Assembly (NCBI GenBank): GCA_019873655.1 | Contig: JAIOAU010000001.1 | Span: 209,984 to 273,983, forward strand | Reading direction: 5' to 3' | Length of the DNA stretch: 64,000 nt | Source of the DNA: Chloroflexota bacterium | GTDB lineage: Bacteria; Chloroflexota; Anaerolineae; Anaerolineales; Villigracilaceae | Shown here: positions 54,993 through 63,858 of the stretch, one piece after another | Numbering within the stretch: position 1 is the stretch's first letter | Layout: each line of letters begins with the position of its first letter | Program-made: the position numbers and the translations under genes | The notes under the pieces: generated by a model | Seen by the model: only the letters and a program-made list of their open reading frames with translations | Database searches by the model: none | What the model was told of the DNA's origin: nothing

Positions 54993-55232
54993 ATGGACAA
55001 ATCCGAAGCCAACGAAATCGAGGCGATGACGTACGAGCAGGCTTCCGCCGAACTGGAGGCGGTCGTGGCGGCGCTGGAGGCCGAGAGCCGTCCGCTGGAG
55101 GAGGCGCTGGCGCTGTTCGAGCGCGGCCAGGCGCTGCTCAAGCGCTGCGCGGCGCTCCTCGAGCAGGCCGAACTCAAGGTCCGTCAACTTTCCGGCGAGG
55201 ATCTCTCAGACTGGACCGATACGACCCCATGA
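54993..55232 (+). CDS. xseB: Exodeoxyribonuclease VII small subunit
   Basis: A 79-residue helical protein with MTYEQASAELEAVVAALE and SRPLEEALALFERGQALLKRC, the conserved XseB core. It partners XseA in single-strand exonuclease VII. Its stop overlaps the next ATG by 4 nt. Confidence 0.95.
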   Translation: MDKSEANEIEAMTYEQASAELEAVVAALEAESRPLEEALALFERGQALLKRCAALLEQAELKVRQLSGEDLSDWTDTTP

Positions 55233-55681
55233 TTCTGGAAGCGCTTCTTCGAAATTACGTCTTGTGGACGGCGCTGACGGCCTGGTTCCTGGCGCAAGCG
55301 TTCAAGGTGCCGATCGATTATTTCTTGAATCGCAAATGGAATTGGGCGGTTGCGGTGCGCGCCGGCGGCATGCCCAGTTCGCACTCGGCGCTGATCGTCT
55401 CGGCGGCGTACGCCATCGGCTTGCATTATGGCTTCGATACGCCGGTCTTCGCCCTGGCGGTGGCCATCGCCATGATCGTGGTCTACGACGCCGCCGGGGT
55501 GCGCCGTCAGGCGGGGATGCAGGCCGAGAAGATTAATGTGATCGTCAGCGAACTGCTCAAGGGGCACCCCATTTCGCAGCAGCAACTGCGCGAGGTGCTC
55601 GGCCACACGCCGCTCGAGGTGCTGGGGGGCATTCTGCTCGGCCTGGCGGTGGCGCAGGCGATGTGGTTTTTCTGGAAATAA
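55229..55681 (+). CDS. DUF212 (divergent PAP2) membrane protein
   Basis: A 150-residue protein of four or so helices. GGMPSSHSALIVSAAYAIGL and VVYDAAGVRRQAGMQAEKIN match the divergent PAP2 acid-phosphatase family, where the Ser-His motif recalls the PAP2 active site. The usual length is kept. It is translationally coupled to xseB. Confidence 0.9.
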   Translation: MILEALLRNYVLWTALTAWFLAQAFKVPIDYFLNRKWNWAVAVRAGGMPSSHSALIVSAAYAIGLHYGFDTPVFALAVAIAMIVVYDAAGVRRQAGMQAEKINVIVSELLKGHPISQQQLREVLGHTPLEVLGGILLGLAVAQAMWFFWK

Positions 55682-55691
55682 TTGAGGGGAA

Positions 55692-57266
55692 TTACCGACC
55701 CAGAGCGCGGCGGACGAAGCCCAAGAGAGACTGCCATTCGGGAACGCGCAGCAGGGCCAGCGCGAGCGCGTAGACCGCGCCGCCGACGGCGACGCCTCCC
55801 AGGGCGGCGACGGCGCTCGGCAGGCGATTCGTCAGCGGCAGCCAGGCCAGCAGCGCCAGGGACATGCCCCCCGTCGCCAGGGCCGCCGCGCCGAAGCCTT
55901 TGGCAAGGTCCCGGCCCTCGATTCCGTTCAGGCGGCGGCGCATCAGCAGGGCCAAGGTCAGCGCCTCGAGGGCGGTGGCCAGCGAATTGGCCAGCGCCAG
56001 CCCGCCGTGCGGCATCCAGCCGAGGCGTCCGAACAGGGCCGAAAGGCCGAAACTGAGGGCCACGTTCAGGCTCATCGCCCCCACGCCGACCAGGACGGGC
56101 GTGCGGGTATCGTGCAGGGCGTAGAAGGTGCGCGCAAGCACTTCCAGCACGGCATGGCCGACCAGACCGGCCGCGTACCACAGCAAAGCCCAGGACACCA
56201 GGGCGGCGGTCTCGGCGGTGAATGCGCCGCGCTGATAGATGAAGGCCACGATGGGGCCGCGCAGCAGAATCAACCCCAGGCTGGCGGGCAGCGCCAGGAG
56301 AATCACGCCCCGCAGGGCGGCGGCCAGTCCGGCGCGGACGCGGTCCAGCCGGCCCAGGGCGTAGTGGGCGGCAAAGGTCGGCATGGCGGCGGTGGCGATG
56401 GATTGGGCGATGACCGCTTGCGCCATCACGAACAGGGTGAAACCAATCGAGAGGCCGGTCACCGCGCCCTGCCAGCGCGAACCGAGCCAAGTGTTGACCC
56501 AGAAGTTGAGTTGCACGACCGCCACCCCCAGCAGGCGCGGCCCCATCAGCCGAAAGACCTCGCCCACGGCTGGATTTTTCCATCCCAGGGTCGGGGAGTA
56601 CTCGCCTTTTAATTTGAGCAGGGGAGGAATCTGAATGAGCAGGTACAGGGCCGCGCCGATCACGACGCCCCAGGCCAGGCCGTAGATTCCCAGGCGCGGC
56701 GAGAGCGCCAGGATGCCGAAAATCAGTCCCAGGCGGTACATGGCCGGGGCCAGCGCCGAGTACAGGAAAATCTGGCTTGAATTGAGGATGCCCACCAGCA
56801 GCCCGCCCAGCCCGAACAGGATGGCCGAGAGGATTTGAATGCGGAGCAGGTCCACCGTCAGCGCGAATTTGGCCGGGTCGGCGGCGAAGGCCGGGGCCAG
56901 GGCGTAGCGCACGATGGCCGGGGCGAAGATCGCCGCCAGGGCGGCCAGGCCGGTCAGCGTCAGGGTGATGAGGTTGCCGATGGCCGAGGCCAGCCGCCAG
57001 GCGGCCTGACGGTCGCCCCGCACCAGGAGGGCGGTGAAGGTGGGGATGAACGCCGAGCCGAGCGCGCCGCCGGCGATCAGGACGAACAGGGTCTCGGCCG
57101 GGCGGTTGGCGGCCAGGAAGGGGTCCAGTTCGGAGGCGGCGTCGAAGCGGCTGGCCGAGAGGATGCTGTAGGCCAGGCTGGTCAACTGGCTGATGATCAT
57201 CGCCAGCATGACCGTACCGGCGGCGCGGCCGATTTGTCGGTTGGAAACGGCGGGGGAGTCGGTCAC
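55692..57266 (-). CDS. murJ: Lipid II flippase MurJ
   Basis: A 524-residue MOP-family protein with 14 predicted helices that flips peptidoglycan lipid II across the membrane. Seen: ASRFDAASELDPFLAANRPAETLF (MurJ N-terminal signature) and ALHDTRTPVLVGVGAMSLNV. GTG start at 57266; TATAAT ends 8 nt upstream, so leaderless. Convergent with the DUF212 gene, 10 nt between stops. Confidence 0.93.
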   Translation of the reverse strand: MTDSPAVSNRQIGRAAGTVMLAMIISQLTSLAYSILSASRFDAASELDPFLAANRPAETLFVLIAGGALGSAFIPTFTALLVRGDRQAAWRLASAIGNLITLTLTGLAALAAIFAPAIVRYALAPAFAADPAKFALTVDLLRIQILSAILFGLGGLLVGILNSSQIFLYSALAPAMYRLGLIFGILALSPRLGIYGLAWGVVIGAALYLLIQIPPLLKLKGEYSPTLGWKNPAVGEVFRLMGPRLLGVAVVQLNFWVNTWLGSRWQGAVTGLSIGFTLFVMAQAVIAQSIATAAMPTFAAHYALGRLDRVRAGLAAALRGVILLALPASLGLILLRGPIVAFIYQRGAFTAETAALVSWALLWYAAGLVGHAVLEVLARTFYALHDTRTPVLVGVGAMSLNVALSFGLSALFGRLGWMPHGGLALANSLATALEALTLALLMRRRLNGIEGRDLAKGFGAAALATGGMSLALLAWLPLTNRLPSAVAALGGVAVGGAVYALALALLRVPEWQSLLGFVRRALGR

Positions 57267-57274
57267 GAGGGGGG

Positions 57275-57280
57275 ATTATA
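57275..57280 (-). promoter_or_regulatory. -10 box of murJ (leaderless)
   Basis: TATAAT on the minus strand, 8 nt before the GTG at 57266. Confidence 0.5.
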
Positions 57281-57353
57281 CAACAGAAACATTCCGGGTG
57301 TTCGCCAGGCGAAGGGCGGGCGCAGGTTCGCCGACAGGTCAGAACGGCTATGC

Positions 57354-57359
57354 TATAAT
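57354..57359 (+). promoter_or_regulatory. -10 box of the PLD-like lipoprotein gene
   Basis: TATAAT 23 nt before the preferred ATG at 57383; here a ribosome-binding site GGAG (57367-57370) exists, so this leader is short but present. Confidence 0.5.
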
Positions 57360-57382
57360 CGTTGCTGGAGCGGCGACCTCTG

Positions 57383-58477
57383 ATGAGAGACTTTGTGTAT
57401 CGTTGGGTACTTGCAGCCTGTTTGTTGACCGTTGTGCTGGCCGCCTGCCAGCCGGGGACGCCTTTGCCTGGCGAGCCTCAGCCGCCGACGGCTACCGCTG
57501 TCCCGCCGACGGCGGGAATTCCCTCTCTGCCGGCCTGGATTCAGATTTACTTCACCGATCCCGACGCGCCGTCCGCCGCCTCGTACCGCGGTGGGCCGGA
57601 CGAGGCCCTGGCAGCCGCCATTGACGAGACGCGCCTCTCGATCGACCTGGCGGTCTACAGCCTGAACTTGTGGAGCGTGCGCGACGCCCTCCTGCGCGCT
57701 TACCGCCGCGGAGTGGCCGTGCGGGTGGTGATCGAAAGCGACAACCTGGACAGCCCCGAGGTCCGCAGCCTGATTCAGGCCGGAATCCCGGTGCTGGGCG
57801 ACCGGCGGCAGGGCCTGATGCACCACAAATTCATCATCCTCGACCGCAGCCAGGTTTGCACCGGTTCGATGAATTACACGGCCGGCAGCGCCTACCGCGA
57901 CAACAACAACCTAGTCTGCATCCGCTCGGCGGCCATGGCCGAGAACTACCAGCGCGAATTCGACGAGATGTTCGTCGAGGACCGCTTCGGCCCCGATTCG
58001 CGCCCCGATACGCCGCGCCCGCGCCTGACCCTCGACGGCGTCCAGGTGGAGGTCTATTTCTCGCCCGATGACGGCGCGGCGGCGCGCATCATCGAACTCA
58101 TCCAGGGGGCGCAGCGCAGCATTCATTTCCTCGCCTATTCCTTCACCTCCGACGCCATCGGCGAGGCCATGCGCCAGCAGGCCATCTTTGTCAGCCTCTA
58201 CGGCGTGATGGACGATGGCCAGGCGTCCTCGAACACCGGCAGCGAGTACGAAGTCTTCTGGAACATGGGCCTGGACGTGCACCTGGACGGCAATCCGGGC
58301 CTGATGCACCACAAAGTGATCATTTTGGATCAGCAAACCGTCATTTTCGGCTCCTACAATTTCACCGAAAGCGCCGAACAACGCAACGACGAGAATCTGG
58401 TCATCGTTCACGACCCGGCCGTCGCCGCGGCTTTCCTGTCCGAGTTCTGGCGCGTCTACCGCCGGGCCGCGCCGTGA
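57383..58477 (+). CDS. Phospholipase D-like domain lipoprotein
   Basis: A 364-residue exported protein. Lipobox LAAC follows MRDFVYRWVLAACLLTVV. Two HKD motifs, MHHKFIILD and MHHKVIILD, each followed by SMN or SYN, form the PLD active site; both are complete. PLD-like enzymes act on phospholipids or nucleic acids. A lipid anchor places it outside the cytoplasm. It ends 213 nt before the ATPase gene. Confidence 0.9.
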   Translation: MRDFVYRWVLAACLLTVVLAACQPGTPLPGEPQPPTATAVPPTAGIPSLPAWIQIYFTDPDAPSAASYRGGPDEALAAAIDETRLSIDLAVYSLNLWSVRDALLRAYRRGVAVRVVIESDNLDSPEVRSLIQAGIPVLGDRRQGLMHHKFIILDRSQVCTGSMNYTAGSAYRDNNNLVCIRSAAMAENYQREFDEMFVEDRFGPDSRPDTPRPRLTLDGVQVEVYFSPDDGAAARIIELIQGAQRSIHFLAYSFTSDAIGEAMRQQAIFVSLYGVMDDGQASSNTGSEYEVFWNMGLDVHLDGNPGLMHHKVIILDQQTVIFGSYNFTESAEQRNDENLVIVHDPAVAAAFLSEFWRVYRRAAP

Positions 58478-58526
58478 GATTGAACTGATTCAACCTTTTT
58501 GCTACAAAGATTGTCTGGAAAGTAAA

Positions 58527-58585
58527 AGCATCGGATCGCGCAAATTTTCCAAATCTTTTTCGCAAAATTCGTGTCATTCGATGCT
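58527..58585. repeat. AGCATCG...CGATGCT palindromic element
   Basis: AGCATCG (58527-58533) and CGATGCT (58579-58585) enclose AT-rich sequence and lie inside a larger inverted pair, GATTCAACCTTTTTGCT near 58486 and AGCAAAAGGTTGAATC near 58610. The 213-nt gap 58478-58690 holds no gene. Confidence 0.5.
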
Positions 58586-58690
58586 GAAAAGCAGCAACGC
58601 CCCAGCCGCAGCAAAAGGTTGAATCGCCTCATTCCATTTTCGGGCGCGCCGACCGAATTTGCGCCCGCGCCGCTGATAAGGAGACCATCC

Positions 58691-61252
58691 ATGACCGACA
58701 AACTCTACCTGGGCCGTCTGCAGGACATGCAGGGCAAATTGCTCGATCAGCCTCTGCTCTACGATCCCGACGATTTGACCACCCACGCCGTCGTGACCGG
58801 CATGACCGGCTCCGGCAAGACCGGCCTGTGCATCGTCATGCTGGAAGAGGCCGCCTTGCAGAGCATCCCCGCCATTCTCATCGACCCCAAGGGCGACCTG
58901 ACCAATCTCCTGCTCCACTTCCCCGATCTGGCCCCGCAGGATTTCCAGCCCTGGCTGGACCCCGACCTGGCGCGGCGGGCCGGCAAGACGGTCGAGCAGG
59001 CCGCTTTGGAGGCTTCGACATCCTGGCGCAACGGCCTCAAAGAGTGGGGCATCGACCGCGAGCGCCTGCTGGCGCTCAAGAACGCCGCCGAGTTTGCAGT
59101 CTACACCCCCGGCTCCGACGCCGGCATCCCCGTCAGCGTGTTGACCTCCCTGGAAGCGCCGGGCCTGGACTGGGCCGGCAACCGCGAAATTCTCACCGAG
59201 CGCATCTCCAGCACCGTGACCGCCTTGCTTGGCCTGGCCGGCATGGACGATGTCGATCCCCTCAGTTCGCGCGAACACATCCTGCTGGCCAACATCTTCC
59301 AGGCCGCCTGGAGCCAGAATCGCTCGCTGGATTTGACCGAACTCATCCTGCAGATTCAGAATCCGCCCTTCGAAAAAATCGGCGCTTTCCCGGTCGATTC
59401 GGCTTTCCCGGCCAAAGACCGCACCGCCCTGGCGTTGCGCCTGAACAACATCCTGGCGTCGCCGTCCTTCGAATTGTGGCGGGTCGGCCAGCCGCTCGAC
59501 ATCCCGGCCTTCCTGCGCGCCCCCGACGGCCGCCCGCGCCATTCCATCTTCACCCTGGCCCACCTGGCCGATTCCGAGCGCATGTTCTTCGTCACCTTGC
59601 TGCTCTCGGCGGTCGAGACCTGGATGCGCACTCAGACGGGCGCGACCGGTCTGCGGGCGATTCTCTACATGGACGAGATCTACGGTTACCTGCCGCCGAG
59701 CCGCAACCCGTCTTCCAAGCCGCCTCTCCTGCGCATGCTCAAGCAGGCGCGCGCCTTCGGCCTGGGCATCATCCTGGCCACCCAAAACCCGGTGGACGTG
59801 GACTACAAAGGCCTGGCCAACGCTGGCACCTGGTTCGTCGGCAAATTGCAGACCGATCAGGACAAACAGCGCCTGCTCGACGGCTTAGAGGGGGCGGCGG
59901 CCGGCGCTCTCCGGCGCGCCGATTTCGACCGCCTGATTTCGGGCCTGGGCAAGCGCGTCTTCCTGATGCAAAACGTGCACGAAAAGCAGCCGGTTCTCTT
60001 CCAGACGCGCTGGGCGATGAACTTCCTGGCCGGGCCGCTGACCCGCGCCCAGATTCCGGCCCTGAACCGGCTGGCGGGCGTTTCCGGGCCGGCCGCGGCC
60101 GGGACGCCCCCTCAGCCGGTTGCCCCGGCCGCGGCGGAGGCCGTCCCCGAGGGGTTCGCGCCGATTCCGGCGGCTGCGCCCGCCGAACCCGCCGCGGTGG
60201 ACGCGCGCCCGCCCGTCGGCGCGCCGCCTCCGGCCGCCGCGGCGGCGACCGGCGTCAGCCAGACTCGTCCGCCCGTGCCGAGCGGTTTCGCCGAGTATTT
60301 CCTGCCGCAGAACATTTCCTTTGCCCGCGCCGCGGCGGCCCAGTCCCTGCCGGCGGAGGCCGTCATGCAGGCCATTCTCTACCGGCCGGCCCTGCTGGCC
60401 TCGGCCCAGGTGCGTTTCCTCGACCGCAAGTACAGCGTGGACACCCAGATCGAGCGGTCGGCGCTGGTGACCAATCCCGACCGGCGCGGCATCATCCGCT
60501 GGGATGACTTCGTCACCCCCCTGCCCGCCGACTCGGCCATGGACCCCGCCCCGGCGCCCAACGCCCGCTTTGCCCTCCTCGAAGCGCCGCTGACTGAAGC
60601 GCGCACACTCACTGCCCTGCAGAAGGATTTCCTCGATTGGGTCTATCGTTCCAGCCGCTTGAAGGTGCGCGCCAACGAGGCGCTGGGATTGTACGCCACC
60701 CCCGACGTTTCGCAGGCCGAATTCATGAAAGCCTGCGCCGAGGCTGCCCGCCAGGGACGGGACGCCGCCCTGGCCAAAGCCACGGCCGCCATCGACAAGC
60801 AGATCAAGACCCTGCAAGACCGCCTGGCGCGCGAAGAACGCGAACTGAGCATGGATCAGGCCGAACTGAGTCAGCGCAAGGTCGAGGAGATCGGCACGGC
60901 CGCCGAGAGCGTCATCAGCCTGCTAGGCGGGCGGCGCAGCGTGGGCCGTAAACTCTCCACCTCGCTCACCAAGCGGCGTCTGACCGAGCAGGCCAAGGCC
61001 GACGTCGAAGAGTCCATCCAGGCAATTGCCCAGTACAAACAGCAATTGGCCTTGCTCGAACAGCAGCGCCAGCAGGCGCTGGCCGAGGCCAGCGCCAATT
61101 GGGGCGACGTGGTCAACGACATTACCGAGATTTCCCTCGCCCCCAAGAAGACCGACATCTTCCTCGAGCGGTTCGGCGTCGCCTGGGTCCCTTATTACCT
61201 GGTCCAGGCGGGTGGCCAGACGATCGAACTGCCCGCCTTTGGGATGGAATGA
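58691..61252 (+). CDS. HerA/FtsK-like ATPase with coiled-coil tail
   Basis: An 853-residue P-loop ATPase. Walker A GMTGSGKTG is near residues 37-45, followed by ILIDPKGDLTNLL; the second conserved acidic site is ILYMDEIYGYLPPS, and ATQNPVDVDY is the sensor. An Ala/Pro-rich linker separates this from a C-terminal region with an obvious coiled coil (DKQIKTLQDRLAREEREL and AQYKQQLALLEQQRQQALA) and a small globular end. HerA-like motors move DNA or protein, but no NurA or other nuclease lies beside it. The start at 58691 follows AAGGAGA. Confidence 0.85.
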   Translation: MTDKLYLGRLQDMQGKLLDQPLLYDPDDLTTHAVVTGMTGSGKTGLCIVMLEEAALQSIPAILIDPKGDLTNLLLHFPDLAPQDFQPWLDPDLARRAGKTVEQAALEASTSWRNGLKEWGIDRERLLALKNAAEFAVYTPGSDAGIPVSVLTSLEAPGLDWAGNREILTERISSTVTALLGLAGMDDVDPLSSREHILLANIFQAAWSQNRSLDLTELILQIQNPPFEKIGAFPVDSAFPAKDRTALALRLNNILASPSFELWRVGQPLDIPAFLRAPDGRPRHSIFTLAHLADSERMFFVTLLLSAVETWMRTQTGATGLRAILYMDEIYGYLPPSRNPSSKPPLLRMLKQARAFGLGIILATQNPVDVDYKGLANAGTWFVGKLQTDQDKQRLLDGLEGAAAGALRRADFDRLISGLGKRVFLMQNVHEKQPVLFQTRWAMNFLAGPLTRAQIPALNRLAGVSGPAAAGTPPQPVAPAAAEAVPEGFAPIPAAAPAEPAAVDARPPVGAPPPAAAAATGVSQTRPPVPSGFAEYFLPQNISFARAAAAQSLPAEAVMQAILYRPALLASAQVRFLDRKYSVDTQIERSALVTNPDRRGIIRWDDFVTPLPADSAMDPAPAPNARFALLEAPLTEARTLTALQKDFLDWVYRSSRLKVRANEALGLYATPDVSQAEFMKACAEAARQGRDAALAKATAAIDKQIKTLQDRLAREERELSMDQAELSQRKVEEIGTAAESVISLLGGRRSVGRKLSTSLTKRRLTEQAKADVEESIQAIAQYKQQLALLEQQRQQALAEASANWGDVVNDITEISLAPKKTDIFLERFGVAWVPYYLVQAGGQTIELPAFGME

Positions 61253-61274
61253 CGGCCGCGCCCCGGATGAACGA

Positions 61275-61901
61275 ATGCACTGGTTGATTCTGGCTGTTCT
61301 CTTGTGGGGAGCGGGTCATTCCTGGCTGGCTTCCCGGCAGGCCAAAGACCTGGCCCGCCGCCATCTGGGCGAGCGCTTCATGTGCTTCTACCGCCTGGTT
61401 TACAACTTCTTTGCCGGGCTGAGTTTTCTTCCGGCGCTGGCGCTGTTCGTCTGGCTCCCTGACCGGCCTTTGTACCGGGTTCCGCTGCCCTGGGCGGGCC
61501 TGATGGTCGCCGGGCAGGCGCTGGCGGTCGCGGCCCTGGTCGCCGGCTTCTTGCAGTCCGATCCGGCCGAGTTCCTGGGCCTGCGGCAGATTGCCGGCGG
61601 CTGTCAGCGCAATGACCCGTTGGCGGCGCGGGGCGGCGAATTGATCGTCTCGGGCCTGTATCGTTACGTCCGCCACCCGCTCTACACTGCCGGTTTGGTT
61701 TTCATCTGGCTGCTGCCCGTGATGACGGTCAATCTATTGGCCCTCAACCTGGCGCTGACGGTTTACATCCTGGCGGGCGCGTTCTTCGAGGAACGCAAAC
61801 TCATTGCCGAATTCGGCGACCAATATCTTCGCTACCAGGCCCAAACCCCCATGCTCATTCCGTTTCTCAAGCGGCGTCGGCGGGGCGACGAGTCGCTTTG
61901 A
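61275..61901 (+). CDS. NnrU/isoprenylcysteine methyltransferase-like membrane protein
   Basis: A 208-residue protein with about five helices. RYVRHPLYTAGLVFIWLLPVM and EERKLIAEFGDQYLRYQAQTP are the ICMT/PEMT/NnrU hallmark, a cofactor-binding region of membrane methyltransferases. Function ranges from lipid methylation to denitrification-linked NnrU. It follows the ATPase gene by 22 nt. Confidence 0.8.
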   Translation: MHWLILAVLLWGAGHSWLASRQAKDLARRHLGERFMCFYRLVYNFFAGLSFLPALALFVWLPDRPLYRVPLPWAGLMVAGQALAVAALVAGFLQSDPAEFLGLRQIAGGCQRNDPLAARGGELIVSGLYRYVRHPLYTAGLVFIWLLPVMTVNLLALNLALTVYILAGAFFEERKLIAEFGDQYLRYQAQTPMLIPFLKRRRRGDESL

Positions 61902-61909
61902 CGAGCGGG

Positions 61910-61915
61910 TATAAT
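61910..61915 (+). promoter_or_regulatory. -10 box of the VanW gene (leaderless)
   Basis: TATAAT 7 nt before the ATG at 61923, only a few nt after the previous gene's stop at 61901. Confidence 0.45.
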
Positions 61916-61922
61916 TCCAGCC

Positions 61923-63818
61923 ATGAGTTTTGTGACCCAGCCTGTTCGCACGCGGCATGTCCGGCAGGAAGCGCGTCCCGCCCAGGCGGCGGCCGCCCTG
62001 GTGGGCGGCGTCCTGCTCTTCTTGCTGGCGGTCTCGTTGATTAACGGCCTCTTCCAGTTAATCTACGCCGGCCGCATCTTCCCCGGCGTCTCGGTGGCGG
62101 GGGTGGACCTTTCGGGTCTCACGCCCGACGAGGCCGCTGTGCGCCTGAGCCAGACCCTCTCCTACCCTTACACCGGTCAGGTCTTGTTCGTGGACGGCGA
62201 GCGGGTCTGGGCGGCCACGCCGGTGCAACTGGGGATGGTCTTCGACCTGGGGGCGACCGTCCAGTCGGCCTATCGGGTGGGCCGCGACGGCGGCATGTTC
62301 GCCAATCTAGCCAGCATCCTCAACGCCTCTCAGGCAGGCCTGGCGGTCGAACCGGTGGTGATGATCGACGAGCGCGTCGCCCATGCCTATCTGCAGCAAA
62401 TCGCGCTGCTCATCAATCAGCCGATGATCGAGGCCGACCTGCACCTCGAGGGGACGCAGGTGGTCTATCGGCCGGGGCAGGTGGGACGGGTCTTCAACGT
62501 GGACGCGACCATGGTCTTCCTGACCACCCGTCTGCGTTCTTTCCAGGAGGGCGAGGTGACGCTGGTCATCGAGGAACAGACCCCCCGTGTAGTGGACGCC
62601 TCCGCCCAGGCCCAGACTTTGCAGACCATCCTCTCGCAGCCCCTGGTTCTGGCCATCCCCGACATGCAGCCGGGCGACCCCGGCCCCTGGACGGTCGAAC
62701 CGGGCGACCTGGCTGCCATGCTGCGGGTGGAACGCGTCCCGCTGGAGGGGACGGAGACGATGCAGTATGTCATTCGCCTCGACAGGACTGCTCTCCAGCC
62801 GTTGATCGAGCGAATCGAGACCGAGGTCGATCGCGAAGCGGCCAACGCCCGTTTCATTTTCAACGACGACACCCGTCAGTTGGAACCCATCCAGTCGGCC
62901 GTCATCGGCCGCGCCCTGGACGCCGAAGCGACGATGGCGGCCATCGAAGCTGGCCTGCTGCAGGGACAGCATGCCATTCCGCTCGTCCTGACCTATACCC
63001 CGCCCGAAGTCACCGAGACGGCGACCGGCGAGTCCCTGGGCATCACCGAGCGCGTCTCTTCGCGCACCACCTATTTCCGCGGCTCCAGCCAGGCCCGCAT
63101 TCACAACATTCAGACCGCCTCGGCCCAGTTCCACGGCCTGCTCGTCCGCCCGGGCGAGACGTTTTCCATGGCGTCGGTCTTGGGCGATATCAGCCTGGAG
63201 GGCGGCTACGCCGAGGCGCTCATCATCTATAACGGCCAGACCATCAAGGGCGTCGGCGGCGGCGTCTGTCAGGTCAGCACCACCCTGTTCCGTACGGCGT
63301 TCTTCGGCGGCTATCCGATCGTCGAGCGGCACGCCCACGCGTATCGAGTCTACTATTATGAACAGACCCAATACGGCTATGACGCCTCGCTGGCCGGCCT
63401 GGATGCCACCGTCTATGTGCCGCTGGTGGATTTCAAGTTCACCAACGACACCCCTTACTGGCTGCTGATGGAAGTGTGGGTCAACGTTCCGGCGCGCAGC
63501 ATGACCTGGAATTTCTATTCCACCAGCGACGGCCGCGTGGTGACTTGGGAGACCACCGGGCCGCGCAACCTCGTCCCGCCGCCCGAACCGCTCTTCATCA
63601 TGAACCCGGAACTCGGCCCGGACGAAATGCGTCAGGTAGATTGGGCCGCCGAGGGTGCCGACGTGACCGTGCGGCGGGTCGTGACCCGCGACGGAATCGT
63701 CCTGTACCGCGACACCATCGATACCCATTACACCGCCTGGCAGGCGGTCTGCGAATACGGGCCGGGCATGGAAGCGCCGGAGGCCTTCGCCGCCGAGCAT
63801 GGCTACTGCCAGCCCTAG
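61923..63818 (+). CDS. VanW family protein with peptidoglycan-binding domains
   Basis: A 631-residue exported membrane-anchored protein. One transmembrane helix at about 21-45 is followed by two peptidoglycan-binding-4 units (GVSVAGVDLSGLTPDEAAVRL; PGDLAAMLRVERVPLEG) and a C-terminal VanW domain (FHGLLVRPGETFSM, IKGVGGGVCQVSTTLFRTAF). VanW function is unknown but linked to cell-wall processes. Confidence 0.92.
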   Translation: MSFVTQPVRTRHVRQEARPAQAAAALVGGVLLFLLAVSLINGLFQLIYAGRIFPGVSVAGVDLSGLTPDEAAVRLSQTLSYPYTGQVLFVDGERVWAATPVQLGMVFDLGATVQSAYRVGRDGGMFANLASILNASQAGLAVEPVVMIDERVAHAYLQQIALLINQPMIEADLHLEGTQVVYRPGQVGRVFNVDATMVFLTTRLRSFQEGEVTLVIEEQTPRVVDASAQAQTLQTILSQPLVLAIPDMQPGDPGPWTVEPGDLAAMLRVERVPLEGTETMQYVIRLDRTALQPLIERIETEVDREAANARFIFNDDTRQLEPIQSAVIGRALDAEATMAAIEAGLLQGQHAIPLVLTYTPPEVTETATGESLGITERVSSRTTYFRGSSQARIHNIQTASAQFHGLLVRPGETFSMASVLGDISLEGGYAEALIIYNGQTIKGVGGGVCQVSTTLFRTAFFGGYPIVERHAHAYRVYYYEQTQYGYDASLAGLDATVYVPLVDFKFTNDTPYWLLMEVWVNVPARSMTWNFYSTSDGRVVTWETTGPRNLVPPPEPLFIMNPELGPDEMRQVDWAAEGADVTVRRVVTRDGIVLYRDTIDTHYTAWQAVCEYGPGMEAPEAFAAEHGYCQP

Positions 63819-63824
63819 ACGTGG

Positions 63825-63830
63825 TAAAAT
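63825..63830 (+). promoter_or_regulatory. -10 box of the Trm112 gene
   Basis: TAAAAT 28 nt before the ATG at 63859; an AGGAG ribosome-binding site lies between, so this gene is leadered. Confidence 0.4.
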
Positions 63831-63858
63831 AGCCGTCTGTTGCAGATAGGAGAAGCCA

